A stretch of 64,000 bases of DNA, taken from assembly GCF_013204795.1 (NCBI RefSeq), contig NZ_JABMKW010000020.1:1612001-1676000 (forward strand), in the 5' to 3' direction. A program made the position numbers and the translations under genes. The notes beneath the pieces were generated by a model, which was not told the DNA's origin, searched no databases, and saw only the letters and a list, made by a program, of their open reading frames with translations. Position 1 is the first letter of the stretch. Each line of letters starts with the position of its first letter. Shown here piece after piece: positions 43,068 through 51,685 of this stretch. The stretch comes from Pedobacter panaciterrae (GTDB lineage: Bacteria; Bacteroidota; Bacteroidia; Sphingobacteriales; Sphingobacteriaceae).

Positions 43068-43691
43068 CTATTCACTCTCTATTTCAGATATAGAGAAGCT
43101 ATTACCGCTAAGTCTATATTGTAATGTTTTTAAAGTGCCATCCTTTTCAGTAGTATCTTTTGAATTTACAATAGGATAAGTGCGGAACAAGTCGCCATTC
43201 TTGATAACGAATTTATCATTACCTGCGTAGGTCTTTTTAGCTCTATCACTTAATGCCGGGAAGGTAATCTTGTTAAAATTACCATCAGAATATTCGAAAA
43301 CGTTAAGATCCAGAACATTCTTCTTGCTTAACAGCTCGATGTAAATTTCCGGGTTACCATCATTATCTAAATCCATATTCCAGGCATCAGTTATAATGCC
43401 ACTACGTTCATTAGAAAACGATTTGTAATTGCTTTTTAGCGAATCGGACATCAGTATCAGATAACCACCAACGCTATCAACCCCTTTACCCCAGCTTACT
43501 ACCTCAAAATTGATACCTGGTCTTATCGCTATATCCTTGTAAAAAACAAACTGACCTTTTTGCTTAGCTGCAACAGGTTCACTCTGTTTTACAGCTTCAT
43601 CTTTCTTAGAAGAGTCGCTGCAAGAAGCCAATAAAAGCAGCCCCGCAAATAGAAGAGGCTGCTTTATTAAGTATTTCATCAATTTCATCAT
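43068..43691 (-). CDS. Lipoprotein of unknown function
   Basis: The product has 207 residues. The signal ends in a lipobox LLLLASCSDSS, so the protein is a lipoprotein. The mature part begins with a polar linker (KKDEAVKQSEPVAAKQKG) and then forms alternating strands with the motifs GYLILMSDSL, AWNMDLDNDGNPEIYIELLSKK (an FG-GAP/EF-hand-like D-x-D-N-D-G segment that may bind calcium) and FNKITFPALSDRAKKTY. No enzyme motif is visible. It is upstream of nothing on its strand and downstream of the GH20 gene by 40 bases, perhaps in one transcript. Confidence 0.75.
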   Translation of the reverse strand: MMKLMKYLIKQPLLFAGLLLLASCSDSSKKDEAVKQSEPVAAKQKGQFVFYKDIAIRPGINFEVVSWGKGVDSVGGYLILMSDSLKSNYKSFSNERSGIITDAWNMDLDNDGNPEIYIELLSKKNVLDLNVFEYSDGNFNKITFPALSDRAKKTYAGNDKFVIKNGDLFRTYPIVNSKDTTEKDGTLKTLQYRLSGNSFSISEIESE

Positions 43692-43731
43692 TTACTTTTT
43701 AATGTAAATACAATTTATACAATGCAAACTA

Positions 43732-45639
43732 CTATTTAGTTTTTACATCCGAAGCACCATTGTTCAAAATTGTTTCTGTAACAACGCTGCGTTTACCACT
43801 TGGCGCAATTACAATAGTTTTTAAAACACGTTTTTCGCCTTTAGGAACAATCACTTTAACAGGGCTGTTAACTAAGTTAGCAGTTTCAGACGGACGTGTA
43901 AGATCTAAAGTATAAAATACTTTAGAACCTGGTATTGGTGCTTTCAGATCAAGATTAAATTCTTCGCCGTTTATTACTTTTTCTGCTGTTAATCCAAGCG
44001 GAGTTGGAACCCAATAGTTCGTGTTGGTTTTATCTAATCTGGCCAGATGCACAGGAATACGCTCTTCAGAGAAGTTTTTAAAGTCCTTACGGTCAAGCTT
44101 GCTCCATGCAATCTCTGCCAATGAGAACATTCTTGGTAAAATCATATACTCCACTTTTTCAGGAGTTTGAATATACTCAGTCCACAGGTTGGCCTGTACA
44201 CCCACAACATGTTTCTGCTGATCTGCAGTTAATTCTTTTGGCATTGGATCGTAAGCATATGCTAAAGAATAAGGTGCTAAACCACCAATATTTGTTGGTT
44301 CGTCAACAGAATTAGATTGTTTATGATCAAAGTAAAGTCCAATAGGTCCACCCGGGGTCATGATCACATCATGGTTTTGTTTTGCCGCTGCAATACCACC
44401 TTCTGTACCTCTCCACGACATTACAGTAGCGTTAGGCGCTAAACCACCTTCAAGAATCTCATCCCATCCAATAATTGAACGGCCTTTTGCATTGATGTGT
44501 TTTTCGATTCTCTGGATAAAATAGCTTTGTAATTCATGCTCATCTTTTAACCCAAGTTTTTTAATTAAGTTCTGGCAAAACTCACTTTCTTTCCAGTATT
44601 CTTTAGGGCTCTCATCACCACCGATATGAATGTATTTAGAAGGGAAAATCGCGATTACCTCGTCCAACACATCTTCTAAAAATTTAAAGGTATTGTCGCT
44701 AGGTACAAATACATCATCAAATACACCCCATTGCTGTTGCACTTGCTTTCCTTTTCTGGAACCAGACCAAGGTGTTTTAGCATCAACAAAAGTATCTCTG
44801 TTAGGGAAACAACTTAATTCAGGATATGCCGCAATTGCAGCTGATGCATGGCCAGGAAGCTCAATCTCAGGAATTACGTTAATATATCTTGCTGCTGCAT
44901 AAGCAACAACCTCTTTAGCCTCTTGCTGGGTATAAAAACCTTTGTACTCTTTATTATCTGTACCTACCCCAGGGTGGTGACCAATAATGGTACCGCTTCT
45001 GGTTGCACCAACTGTTGTTAGTTTAGGATATTTCTTGATTTCAATTCTCCATCCCTGGTCTTCAGTTAAATGCCAGTGGAAATTATTTAATTTATATTGA
45101 GACATCAAATCGATGTACTTCTTGATAAAAGCTACCGGGAACATATGGCGTCCAACATCGAGGTGCATTCCTCTGTATTTAAAACGAGGATAATCGTTAA
45201 TTTCTGCTGCACTTATGGTTAGCTCATTATTTTTCTTTTCAGGCATTAGCTGAATCATAGACTGAACTGCGTAGAACAATCCTGCATCTTTACCTGTTAC
45301 AGTGATTTTTTTATCAGTAATATCAATAGTATAACCTTCTGCAGGTAATTTATCAGCCCCTGCCGAGGTTAATACAATTGCTCTTTCATTGGCTTTTATA
45401 GCCTTTGTTTCTCTAAGAGCAAATCCTGCCTTCGTGGTAATAGAAGCGTTTAGCAAATCTGCCATCTTTGCATTGGCTGCATCTGCAGACATCAATACAA
45501 CAGTTTTGTCCAATTTAAAGGCTCCGCTTTTCTTTACTACCGAAACGGGGGCAGGAATAATGCCCATATTGGCATCTGTTTGCGCAAATGCACCCACAGA
45601 CATAAATGCCACGAGAGCAACTGATAATAATCTTTTCAT
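43732..45639 (-). CDS. Exported beta-N-acetylhexosaminidase (GH20)
   Basis: The protein has 635 residues. A signal peptide (MKRLLSVALVAFMSVGAFAQ) is followed by a GH20 N-terminal domain (PAPVSVVKKSGAF) and the TIM barrel (YPRFKYRGMHLDVGRHMFPV, FHWHLTEDQGWRIEIKKYP, VIPEIELPGHASAAIAAYPE). The catalytic Asp-Glu pair is in HIGGDESPKEYWK; substrate-binding Trp residues occur in IIGWDEILEGG and MSWRGTEGG. A beta-sandwich tail follows. It removes terminal GlcNAc or GalNAc from glycans or chitooligosaccharides, in the periplasm or outside. No operon partners of a chitin system are nearby. Confidence 0.93.
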   Translation of the reverse strand: MKRLLSVALVAFMSVGAFAQTDANMGIIPAPVSVVKKSGAFKLDKTVVLMSADAANAKMADLLNASITTKAGFALRETKAIKANERAIVLTSAGADKLPAEGYTIDITDKKITVTGKDAGLFYAVQSMIQLMPEKKNNELTISAAEINDYPRFKYRGMHLDVGRHMFPVAFIKKYIDLMSQYKLNNFHWHLTEDQGWRIEIKKYPKLTTVGATRSGTIIGHHPGVGTDNKEYKGFYTQQEAKEVVAYAAARYINVIPEIELPGHASAAIAAYPELSCFPNRDTFVDAKTPWSGSRKGKQVQQQWGVFDDVFVPSDNTFKFLEDVLDEVIAIFPSKYIHIGGDESPKEYWKESEFCQNLIKKLGLKDEHELQSYFIQRIEKHINAKGRSIIGWDEILEGGLAPNATVMSWRGTEGGIAAAKQNHDVIMTPGGPIGLYFDHKQSNSVDEPTNIGGLAPYSLAYAYDPMPKELTADQQKHVVGVQANLWTEYIQTPEKVEYMILPRMFSLAEIAWSKLDRKDFKNFSEERIPVHLARLDKTNTNYWVPTPLGLTAEKVINGEEFNLDLKAPIPGSKVFYTLDLTRPSETANLVNSPVKVIVPKGEKRVLKTIVIAPSGKRSVVTETILNNGASDVKTK

Positions 45640-45705
45640 GTGTTAGGTTAAATAATTTATTTTAAATCAAGCCCCAAGATAAAAAAATCTTAGAGAAAGG
45701 TGGGC

Positions 45706-45735
45706 AAAAAAAAGGCAGAATCATACGATTCTACC
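45706..45735 (-). terminator. Terminator of trxB
   Basis: On the minus strand GGTAGAATC and GATTCTGCC form a 9-bp stem (one G-T pair) with a four-base loop, followed by eight T. It lies 23 bases after the trxB stop. Confidence 0.8.
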
Positions 45736-45757
45736 CATATTTCTATTAAAATGATAC

Positions 45758-46720
45758 TTACAACACTTCTTTTACTTCGTGTTCTTTTGCCGCCAGATAA
45801 CGCTCTGCATCTAAAGCAGCCATACAACCAGAACCAGCGGCTGTAACTGCCTGGCGATAATAATGATCCTGAACATCTCCACTGGCAAAAACACCTTCTA
45901 TGTTGGTTTTAGAAGTTCCAGGGATTGTTTTTAAATAACCAGTTTCATCCATATCCAACCATCCTTTAAAGATATCGGTATTAGGTTTATGGCCAATGGC
46001 CACAAAGAAACCTTCAACTGGCAAATCAGTTTCTGCACCAGATTGGTTATTTACTATTCTTACCGCAGTAACATTTTTACCGTTACCCAGAATTTCTTTA
46101 GTTTCAGAGTTATAAATCACTTCAATATTTGGCGTATTTAATACTCTGTGCACCATAGCTTTTGAAGCTCTGAACTCATCTCTGCGTACAATCATGTATA
46201 CTTTTTTACAAAGCTTTGCAAGGTAAGTAGCCTCTTCGGCAGCAGTATCACCAGCACCAACTATCGCTACGTCCTGTCCTTTAAAGAAAAAGCCGTCGCA
46301 TACCGCACATGCCGATACACCAAAACCATTATATTGTTGTTCACTAGGTAAACCAAGCCACTTAGCTGTGGCACCTGTCGAGATAATTACAGTATCAGCG
46401 GTGATGGTTTTAATTTCATCAACAACTACTTTGTGAGGCAAAGATGAAAAGTCTACAGAACTTACATATCCAAAACGGATATCAGTTCCAAAACGTTCTG
46501 CTTGTTTACGGAAATCTTCCATCATCTCAGGGCCCATAATGCCACCCGGGTATCCTGGGAAATTATCAACATCAGTAGTCTGCGTTAATTGACCACCAGG
46601 TTCCATACCAGTATACATAACCGGCTTAAGATCAGCACGGGCTGCATAAATTGCAGCAGTATATCCTGCCGGACCTGAACCTATAATTAAACATTGAACG
46701 TGTTCTATTTCTTCTGACAT
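45758..46720 (-). CDS. trxB: Thioredoxin-disulfide reductase
   Basis: The ATG at 46720 (MSEEIEHVQCLIIGSGPAGY) gives 320 residues; nine extra codons upstream are unlikely. FAD motif IIGSGPAGYTAAIYAARAD, redox pair in SACAVCDGFF (Cys-Ala-Val-Cys), NADPH motif VAIVGAGDTAAEEATYLA and the C-terminal GVFASGDVQDHYYRQAVTAAGSGCMAA are all present, in the order typical of low-molecular-weight TrxB. It keeps thioredoxin reduced with NADPH in the cytoplasm. Confidence 0.96.
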   Translation of the reverse strand: MSEEIEHVQCLIIGSGPAGYTAAIYAARADLKPVMYTGMEPGGQLTQTTDVDNFPGYPGGIMGPEMMEDFRKQAERFGTDIRFGYVSSVDFSSLPHKVVVDEIKTITADTVIISTGATAKWLGLPSEQQYNGFGVSACAVCDGFFFKGQDVAIVGAGDTAAEEATYLAKLCKKVYMIVRRDEFRASKAMVHRVLNTPNIEVIYNSETKEILGNGKNVTAVRIVNNQSGAETDLPVEGFFVAIGHKPNTDIFKGWLDMDETGYLKTIPGTSKTNIEGVFASGDVQDHYYRQAVTAAGSGCMAALDAERYLAAKEHEVKEVL

Positions 46721-46826
46721 ATGTGTTTCTTTCTTATTAAAGTACAAAATTACGCTTTATCCCGCTATCCGTCAAACGCTAGCGCACAACAAACGCAACA
46801 TTGTGATTTCCAGATTATAATTCCGA

Positions 46827-48455
46827 CTAAGTCTGTATAACACCTACGTTAAACTGCTTCTTTATAGGCGATTGATTGGCCGCTTCTATACCCATAGAAA
46901 TTACTTTTCTGGTTTCTGAAGGGTCAATAACGCCATCAACCCATAACCTTGCCGCAGCATAATAAGGAGTAGTTTGACTGTCATACCTATCGGTAATTTC
47001 TTTTAACAGTTCTTCTTCTTTTTCCGGTGTAATCACCTCTCCTTTTGCTTTTAGTGATGCTTCCTGAATCTGCAACAACACTTTAGCGGCCTGCGAGCCA
47101 CCCATAACTGCAATTTTAGCACTTGGCCAGGCATAAATTAATCGCGGATCATATGCTTTACCACACATGGCATAATTACCGGCACCATAAGAGTTTCCTA
47201 TTACAATGGTAAACTTAGGCACAACGGAGTTTGCAACCGCGTTTACCATTTTTGCACCATCTTTAATGATGCCCCCATGTTCAGATCTGCTGCCTACCAT
47301 AAAGCCGGTAACATCCTGTAAAAACACCAAAGGGATTTTTTTCTGGTTGCAATTCATGATAAACCGTGTTGCCTTATCAGCACTATCAGAATAAATTACT
47401 CCCCCGAACTGCATCTCCCCTTTTTTGGATTTAACAACTTTACGCTGATTGGCAACTATACCAACCGCCCAGCCATCAATACGACCTAATCCGCAGATGA
47501 TGCTCTGTCCATACAATTTCTTGTATTCTTCAAATTCAGAGTTATCTACCAAGCGTTGAACTACCTCGAGCATATCATAAGGCTTTTCTCTGTTTTCTGG
47601 CAGTATTCCATAAATTTGTTCAGGATCGAGCTTAGGTAAAGCTGACTTAATTCTATCAAATCCGGCTACTTGTGGTGCACCCAGCATGCTCATGATGTTA
47701 CGAATGCTATCTAAACAAGCCTGATCATTAGGATGCTTATAATCGGTTACACCAGATATTTCACAATGGGTAGTGGCTCCACCCAGGGTTTCATTATCCA
47801 CATCTTCGCCAATTGCCGATTTAACAAGATAAGACCCTGCCAGGAACACAGAACCTGTGCCATCAACAATCATTGCTTCGTCGCTCATGATCGGTAAATA
47901 AGCACCACCAGCCACACATGAGCCCATTATTGCAGCAATTTGAACAATCCCATCGGCCGACATGATCGCGTTGTTTCTAAACATTCGTCCGAAATGTTCC
48001 TTATCAGGAAAAATCTCGTCCTGCATAGGCAAATAAACACCTGCGCTATCAACCAGATAGATTACCGGCAGTCTGTTTTCCATTGCAATTTCCTGCGCCC
48101 TAAGATTTTTCTTAGCAGTCATAGGAAACCAGGCACCTGCTTTTACGGTAGCGTCGTTCGCAACAATCATACATTGCCTGCCCGATACATATCCGATACC
48201 GCAAACCACACCGGCCGATGGACAACCACCCTGCTCAGCATACATTTCATCTGCCGCAAAAGCACCAATTTCTAAAAACTGACTTTCTTTATCTATCAGG
48301 TAAGAGATGCGTTCTCTTGCCAATAATTTACCCTTGTCCTTTTGTTTAGCAGCGTTCTTCTCTCCCCCACCTTTATATATCTTTTTGAGCCGTGTTTTTA
48401 AGTCATAAACTGATTGTTTATTAACGTCTTCATTCTTATTGAATTCTATATTCAT
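46827..48455 (-). CDS. Acyl-CoA carboxylase beta subunit (carboxyltransferase)
   Basis: The product has 542 residues. The two crotonase-like halves are visible: KGKLLARERISYLIDKESQFLEIG, then GGAYLPIMSDEAMIVDGTGSVFLAG in the N half and FMVGSRSEHGGIIKDGAKMVNAVAN, GNSYGAGNYAMCGKAYDPRLIYAWPSAKIAVMGGSQAA in the C half. The last motif is close to 3-methylcrotonyl-CoA carboxylase beta rather than propionyl-CoA carboxylase, suggesting leucine catabolism, though geranyl-CoA or general acyl-CoA use is possible. The biotin-carrying alpha subunit is not in the window. Confidence 0.88.
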   Translation of the reverse strand: MNIEFNKNEDVNKQSVYDLKTRLKKIYKGGGEKNAAKQKDKGKLLARERISYLIDKESQFLEIGAFAADEMYAEQGGCPSAGVVCGIGYVSGRQCMIVANDATVKAGAWFPMTAKKNLRAQEIAMENRLPVIYLVDSAGVYLPMQDEIFPDKEHFGRMFRNNAIMSADGIVQIAAIMGSCVAGGAYLPIMSDEAMIVDGTGSVFLAGSYLVKSAIGEDVDNETLGGATTHCEISGVTDYKHPNDQACLDSIRNIMSMLGAPQVAGFDRIKSALPKLDPEQIYGILPENREKPYDMLEVVQRLVDNSEFEEYKKLYGQSIICGLGRIDGWAVGIVANQRKVVKSKKGEMQFGGVIYSDSADKATRFIMNCNQKKIPLVFLQDVTGFMVGSRSEHGGIIKDGAKMVNAVANSVVPKFTIVIGNSYGAGNYAMCGKAYDPRLIYAWPSAKIAVMGGSQAAKVLLQIQEASLKAKGEVITPEKEEELLKEITDRYDSQTTPYYAAARLWVDGVIDPSETRKVISMGIEAANQSPIKKQFNVGVIQT

Positions 48456-48548
48456 ATAGGCAAGTTAAATCTTTATTTTTAGGAGAACAAAAGTCCAATT
48501 TGGGCTTTGGTATAGCAGCGTTAAATATTGGTATTGTGCAGATAAAAT

Positions 48549-48593
48549 AGAAAGGTCGTCATCATGAAATATATTCAGTATGACGACCTAAAG
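48549..48593 (-). terminator. Terminator of fabF
   Basis: AGGTCGTCAT (48553-48562) and ATGACGACCT (48580-48589) form a 10-bp stem; on the minus strand it is followed by TTCTATTTTATC. It lies 27 bases past the fabF stop. Confidence 0.7.
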
Positions 48594-48616
48594 TAAGTAT
48601 GCCAGTTAATTATTTA

Positions 48617-49867
48617 CTATGCTTCATACTTTTTAAACACAGAAGTTGCAGTGTGACCACCGAAACCAAATGTGTTGTTCAGCACGTAATTAACAGGCTG
48701 GTGAATAGATTTACCTAATACAATATTTAAGCCTTCGGGAATTGCAGGATCAAGATTTTTAGTGTTGATAGTTCCCGGAATAATTCCATCTCTGATGGCA
48801 AGAATACTGATTATACTTTCTATAGCACCAGCACCACCAAGTAAATGACCGGTCATAGATTTGGTTGCACTAATTTTAACAGGCAAATCGCCAAATATTT
48901 TTTTAATTCCGTTTAATTCTCCAGCGTCTCCTAAACCTGTAGAAGTTGCGTGAGCATTGATATAATCAATTTTATCAGGAGTTATCCCTGCATCAGCAAG
49001 TGCTTTAGAAATACCTAAAGATGCCCCTAAACCATCCGGTGGCGTACCAGTAAGGTGATAAGCATCAGCTGCCATACCACCACCAACAATTTCTGCATAG
49101 ATATGTGCACCTCTTTTTTGAGCATGCTCGAGTTCTTCCAAAATCAAAGCACCAGCGCCTTCACCAATTACAAAGCCATCTCTGTCTACATCAAACGGAC
49201 GCGAAGCAGTTTCAGGATCATCATTTCTTTTTGATAAAGCATGTGCTGAGTTAAAACCACCTACTGAAGATTCAGTAATACCGGCCTCGGAACCACCCGC
49301 TACCATAATGTTGGCCTTGCCTAAACGGATAGAATCAAAAGCGCTGATAATTGCAGTGTTAGAAGATGCACATGCCGAAACAGTAGCATAATTAGGACCA
49401 TGAAGTTTATTGCGTATTGAAATTACACCAGCGGCAATATCAACAATCATTTTAGGGATAAAATACGGGCTAAATCTAGGAGTTCCATCACCAAGATGAT
49501 ACTCTTTCAATTGCTCTTCAAAAGTACCGATACCACCATTTCCAGATCCCCAAATCACACCCACTTCATAGCGTTCAATTTCAGGCATTGTTGTAAAGTC
49601 TAATCCTGAGTCTTTAATGGCCTGATCGCTGGCTGCAATAGCGAACTGAGTATACAAATCATATTTTTTGATTTCTTTTTTATCAATATAGGCTTCGGCA
49701 TCAAAGTTTTTCACTTCAGCAGCAAAGTTGGTTTTGAATTTTGAGGTATCAAATTTTGTTATTTTAGCTGCGCCACTTTTACCGGCAACTATATTGTCCC
49801 AAAATTCTTTTACTGTATTTCCCACCGGGGTTACAGCACCTAAACCTGTTACTACTACTCTTTTCAT
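48617..49867 (-). CDS. fabF: 3-oxoacyl-ACP synthase II
   Basis: The ATG at 49867 (MKRVVVTGLGAVTPVGNTV) gives 416 residues, the usual length; a longer frame adds 15 unlikely residues. Catalytic Cys is in VSACASSNTAIISAF, the His pair in INAHATSTGLGDAGE and SMTGHLLGGAGAIE, and the tail NTFGFGGHTATSVF is typical. It elongates acyl-ACP in primary fatty acid synthesis. The upstream acpP expected in the housekeeping cluster is not in this window; the next gene upstream is the MutS-related ATPase. Confidence 0.93.
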   Translation of the reverse strand: MKRVVVTGLGAVTPVGNTVKEFWDNIVAGKSGAAKITKFDTSKFKTNFAAEVKNFDAEAYIDKKEIKKYDLYTQFAIAASDQAIKDSGLDFTTMPEIERYEVGVIWGSGNGGIGTFEEQLKEYHLGDGTPRFSPYFIPKMIVDIAAGVISIRNKLHGPNYATVSACASSNTAIISAFDSIRLGKANIMVAGGSEAGITESSVGGFNSAHALSKRNDDPETASRPFDVDRDGFVIGEGAGALILEELEHAQKRGAHIYAEIVGGGMAADAYHLTGTPPDGLGASLGISKALADAGITPDKIDYINAHATSTGLGDAGELNGIKKIFGDLPVKISATKSMTGHLLGGAGAIESIISILAIRDGIIPGTINTKNLDPAIPEGLNIVLGKSIHQPVNYVLNNTFGFGGHTATSVFKKYEA

Positions 49868-49963
49868 ATTCACTTCTATTTTATATTTAGCGGTGCGTTT
49901 GTTTAAACTCACCGAGTTATTCCTTTTGCAAAATTACCATAAATACTTAAATCTGGTGGGCAT

Positions 49964-51307
49964 TTATTTGTTACAATGTGTCATATTGTTCAATATTTCC
50001 ATTATCCCCTCATTTTCAATTATCCACATGCCCATGCGTTCATCAGTTATACCCCCTTTCAGCTCATGAGTAAACATGGGTTTCCCATCTATTATCCTGG
50101 TTTCCAAAAAGCGGAAATTAATATTACTGTTATCATTTAGCTCTTTAGCCACTTCAACAATATGTGTTGAAATAACAAAAAAGCTCCCTCTGATCTGGCT
50201 AAATGCTGTTATGATTGAAAGTGAAGCATCGTAGGCATCTTTTACATTCGTTCCTCTAAACAGCTCATCAAATATAACCACCATATTCTTAGATGTGGTT
50301 ACTTTTTGTGCAACTTGCTTTACCCTTAACACCTCGTTATAAAAATGGCTATATCCCTGATTCAAATTATCTGAAAGATTGATCGTAGTAATGAGGCCAT
50401 CAAAAATGCTGGTCTCCATACTTTCTGCAGGAACAGGAAAGCCCAAATGGGCTAGATATATGGATACTGCAATAGATTTTAGCAAGGTCGATTTCCCTGC
50501 CATATTCACTCCCGTAATAAAACAAACATTTTTATCCGTACTGAAATCGATGTTATTGGGTATTGGGTGCTTCACAAATAAATGAAATACCCCTTTAATT
50601 ACAATTGATCTCTCCTCTGAAGAATTGAATACAGGAAATGACAAGCCGTAAGTTCTTGCAGATTTTGCAACTGATAAATAGGCATCTAACGAATAACAAA
50701 TTCCCAGAAGTTCCTTAATTTCTGTGACCTCTGAATTTCTGATTATAAAATCGTATTTCTCTAAATCAAAGAGTTTAAAAGTGTGAGGTCTTATTTGATT
50801 ATGGCGCTTAATGTGTGCTTGCCTCTCTATCATTCCATGAACTTTATTGTGGAGTGATTTTAGTAGTTCAGGAGCGTTCTCAATAATTAATTCGCTGCAA
50901 AAGTCATACAACAAATGGATCAGCTTTAATACTTCCTGAGCCCCGCGTTGTCTTAAATACTGTTGCTGATTGTTCTTAAAGAAAAATCTGGAGGTAACCC
51001 CTATAATATCTATAGCAGCCGGCTGGTTGGGCTTATCATTTTGACGTAAGTAAAACTCAATAAAATCAAGCGATTCCTTATCGAAGGCTATAGTTTTATT
51101 ATACTTCAACAGATATTGGATAAGATTTTTTCTCTCTTCAATTATCTGAATATCAGTTTGAGGATGATTAAAAAGGCTCCTTAACTTCTCTTTCCCTCCT
51201 ATGGTTGAGCTGAAGTCGAAAAAAGAGAAAATGCACTTTTCACTAGCGGCACTTTCAAATATCTCGAGATCGTTTAAAGTTTGACTATCTATATCAAATG
51301 GAACCAT
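49964..51307 (-). CDS. MutS-related ATPase lacking the mismatch recognition domain
   Basis: This 447-residue protein contains the core (lever/clamp) and ATPase parts of the MutS family but none of the N-terminal mismatch-binding and connector domains, and no Smr tail as in MutS2. Walker A is GVNMAGKSTLLKSIA, Walker B VVIFDELFRGTN, and the signature STHIVEVAKEL closes the ATPase. The N-terminal half holds EIFESAASEKCIFSFFD and a long helical region. Such short MutS homologues are common in Bacteroidota and their role is not established. No mutL is nearby. The stop codon is 96 bases from the fabF start. Confidence 0.85.
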   Translation of the reverse strand: MVPFDIDSQTLNDLEIFESAASEKCIFSFFDFSSTIGGKEKLRSLFNHPQTDIQIIEERKNLIQYLLKYNKTIAFDKESLDFIEFYLRQNDKPNQPAAIDIIGVTSRFFFKNNQQQYLRQRGAQEVLKLIHLLYDFCSELIIENAPELLKSLHNKVHGMIERQAHIKRHNQIRPHTFKLFDLEKYDFIIRNSEVTEIKELLGICYSLDAYLSVAKSARTYGLSFPVFNSSEERSIVIKGVFHLFVKHPIPNNIDFSTDKNVCFITGVNMAGKSTLLKSIAVSIYLAHLGFPVPAESMETSIFDGLITTINLSDNLNQGYSHFYNEVLRVKQVAQKVTTSKNMVVIFDELFRGTNVKDAYDASLSIITAFSQIRGSFFVISTHIVEVAKELNDNSNINFRFLETRIIDGKPMFTHELKGGITDERMGMWIIENEGIMEILNNMTHCNK

Positions 51308-51423
51308 TCACAAAACATGTTGATTTTCATCAATGAACTTACAACATTTTATGCTTTTTAAGTGCATTTATTTTATGATCAACTATGTGGCTTCTATGAA
51401 GCTTGGTATGGCCTGCGTTAACG

Positions 51424-51465
51424 CTGGTTCGGGACTGGTTCGGGAAAAGATGCATGTTTTCCGAA
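51424..51465. repeat. Tandem 11-base units followed by a hairpin
   Basis: CTGGTTCGGGA occurs twice head to tail (51424-51445). The second copy runs into a hairpin whose arms TTCGGGAAAA and TTTTCCGAA enclose GATGCATG. This resembles a fragment of a REP-like repeat. Confidence 0.55.
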
Positions 51466-51482
51466 GCAATCTGCTCCCAGTC

Positions 51483-51502
51483 CTTAATCTGCCTTGATTA
51501 AG
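51483..51502. repeat. Short hairpin in the PUL-edge spacer
   Basis: CTTAATC and GATTAAG enclose six bases. This is a small palindrome of unknown role. Confidence 0.4.
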
Positions 51503-51523
51503 CCCAATAAGAGGTAGCTTAAA

Positions 51524-51622
51524 GGTCGTCATCTCCACGATAGGAGAGATCTCTGACCTTTAAATAGCTACAAAGCAAATTGGCGTAATCAAGAGATCTC
51601 TCCTATCGTGGAGATGACGACC
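51524..51622. repeat. Inverted repeat of the GTCATCTC family downstream of the GH5 gene
   Basis: Two perfect 31-base arms (51524-51554 and 51592-51622) are separated by 37 bases. The ends share GTCATCTC and the palindromic AGAGATCTCT with the element at 17707-17780, while the middle of the arms differs. It lies 63 bases past the end of the minus-strand GH5-like gene and could also act as its terminator. Confidence 0.75.
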
Positions 51623-51685
51623 GTATTAAAGAACCAAGACCGTCGTAAACAACAACGGCCTAGGTAACTGAATTTTAATAAACGC

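Larger units (their letters stand above)
51308..51685. other. 378-base gene-free spacer rich in repeats at the PUL edge
   Basis: No gene is supported. The spacer holds two tandem 11-base units, two small hairpins and a large inverted repeat of the GTCATCTC family, all listed separately. Confidence 0.8.
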
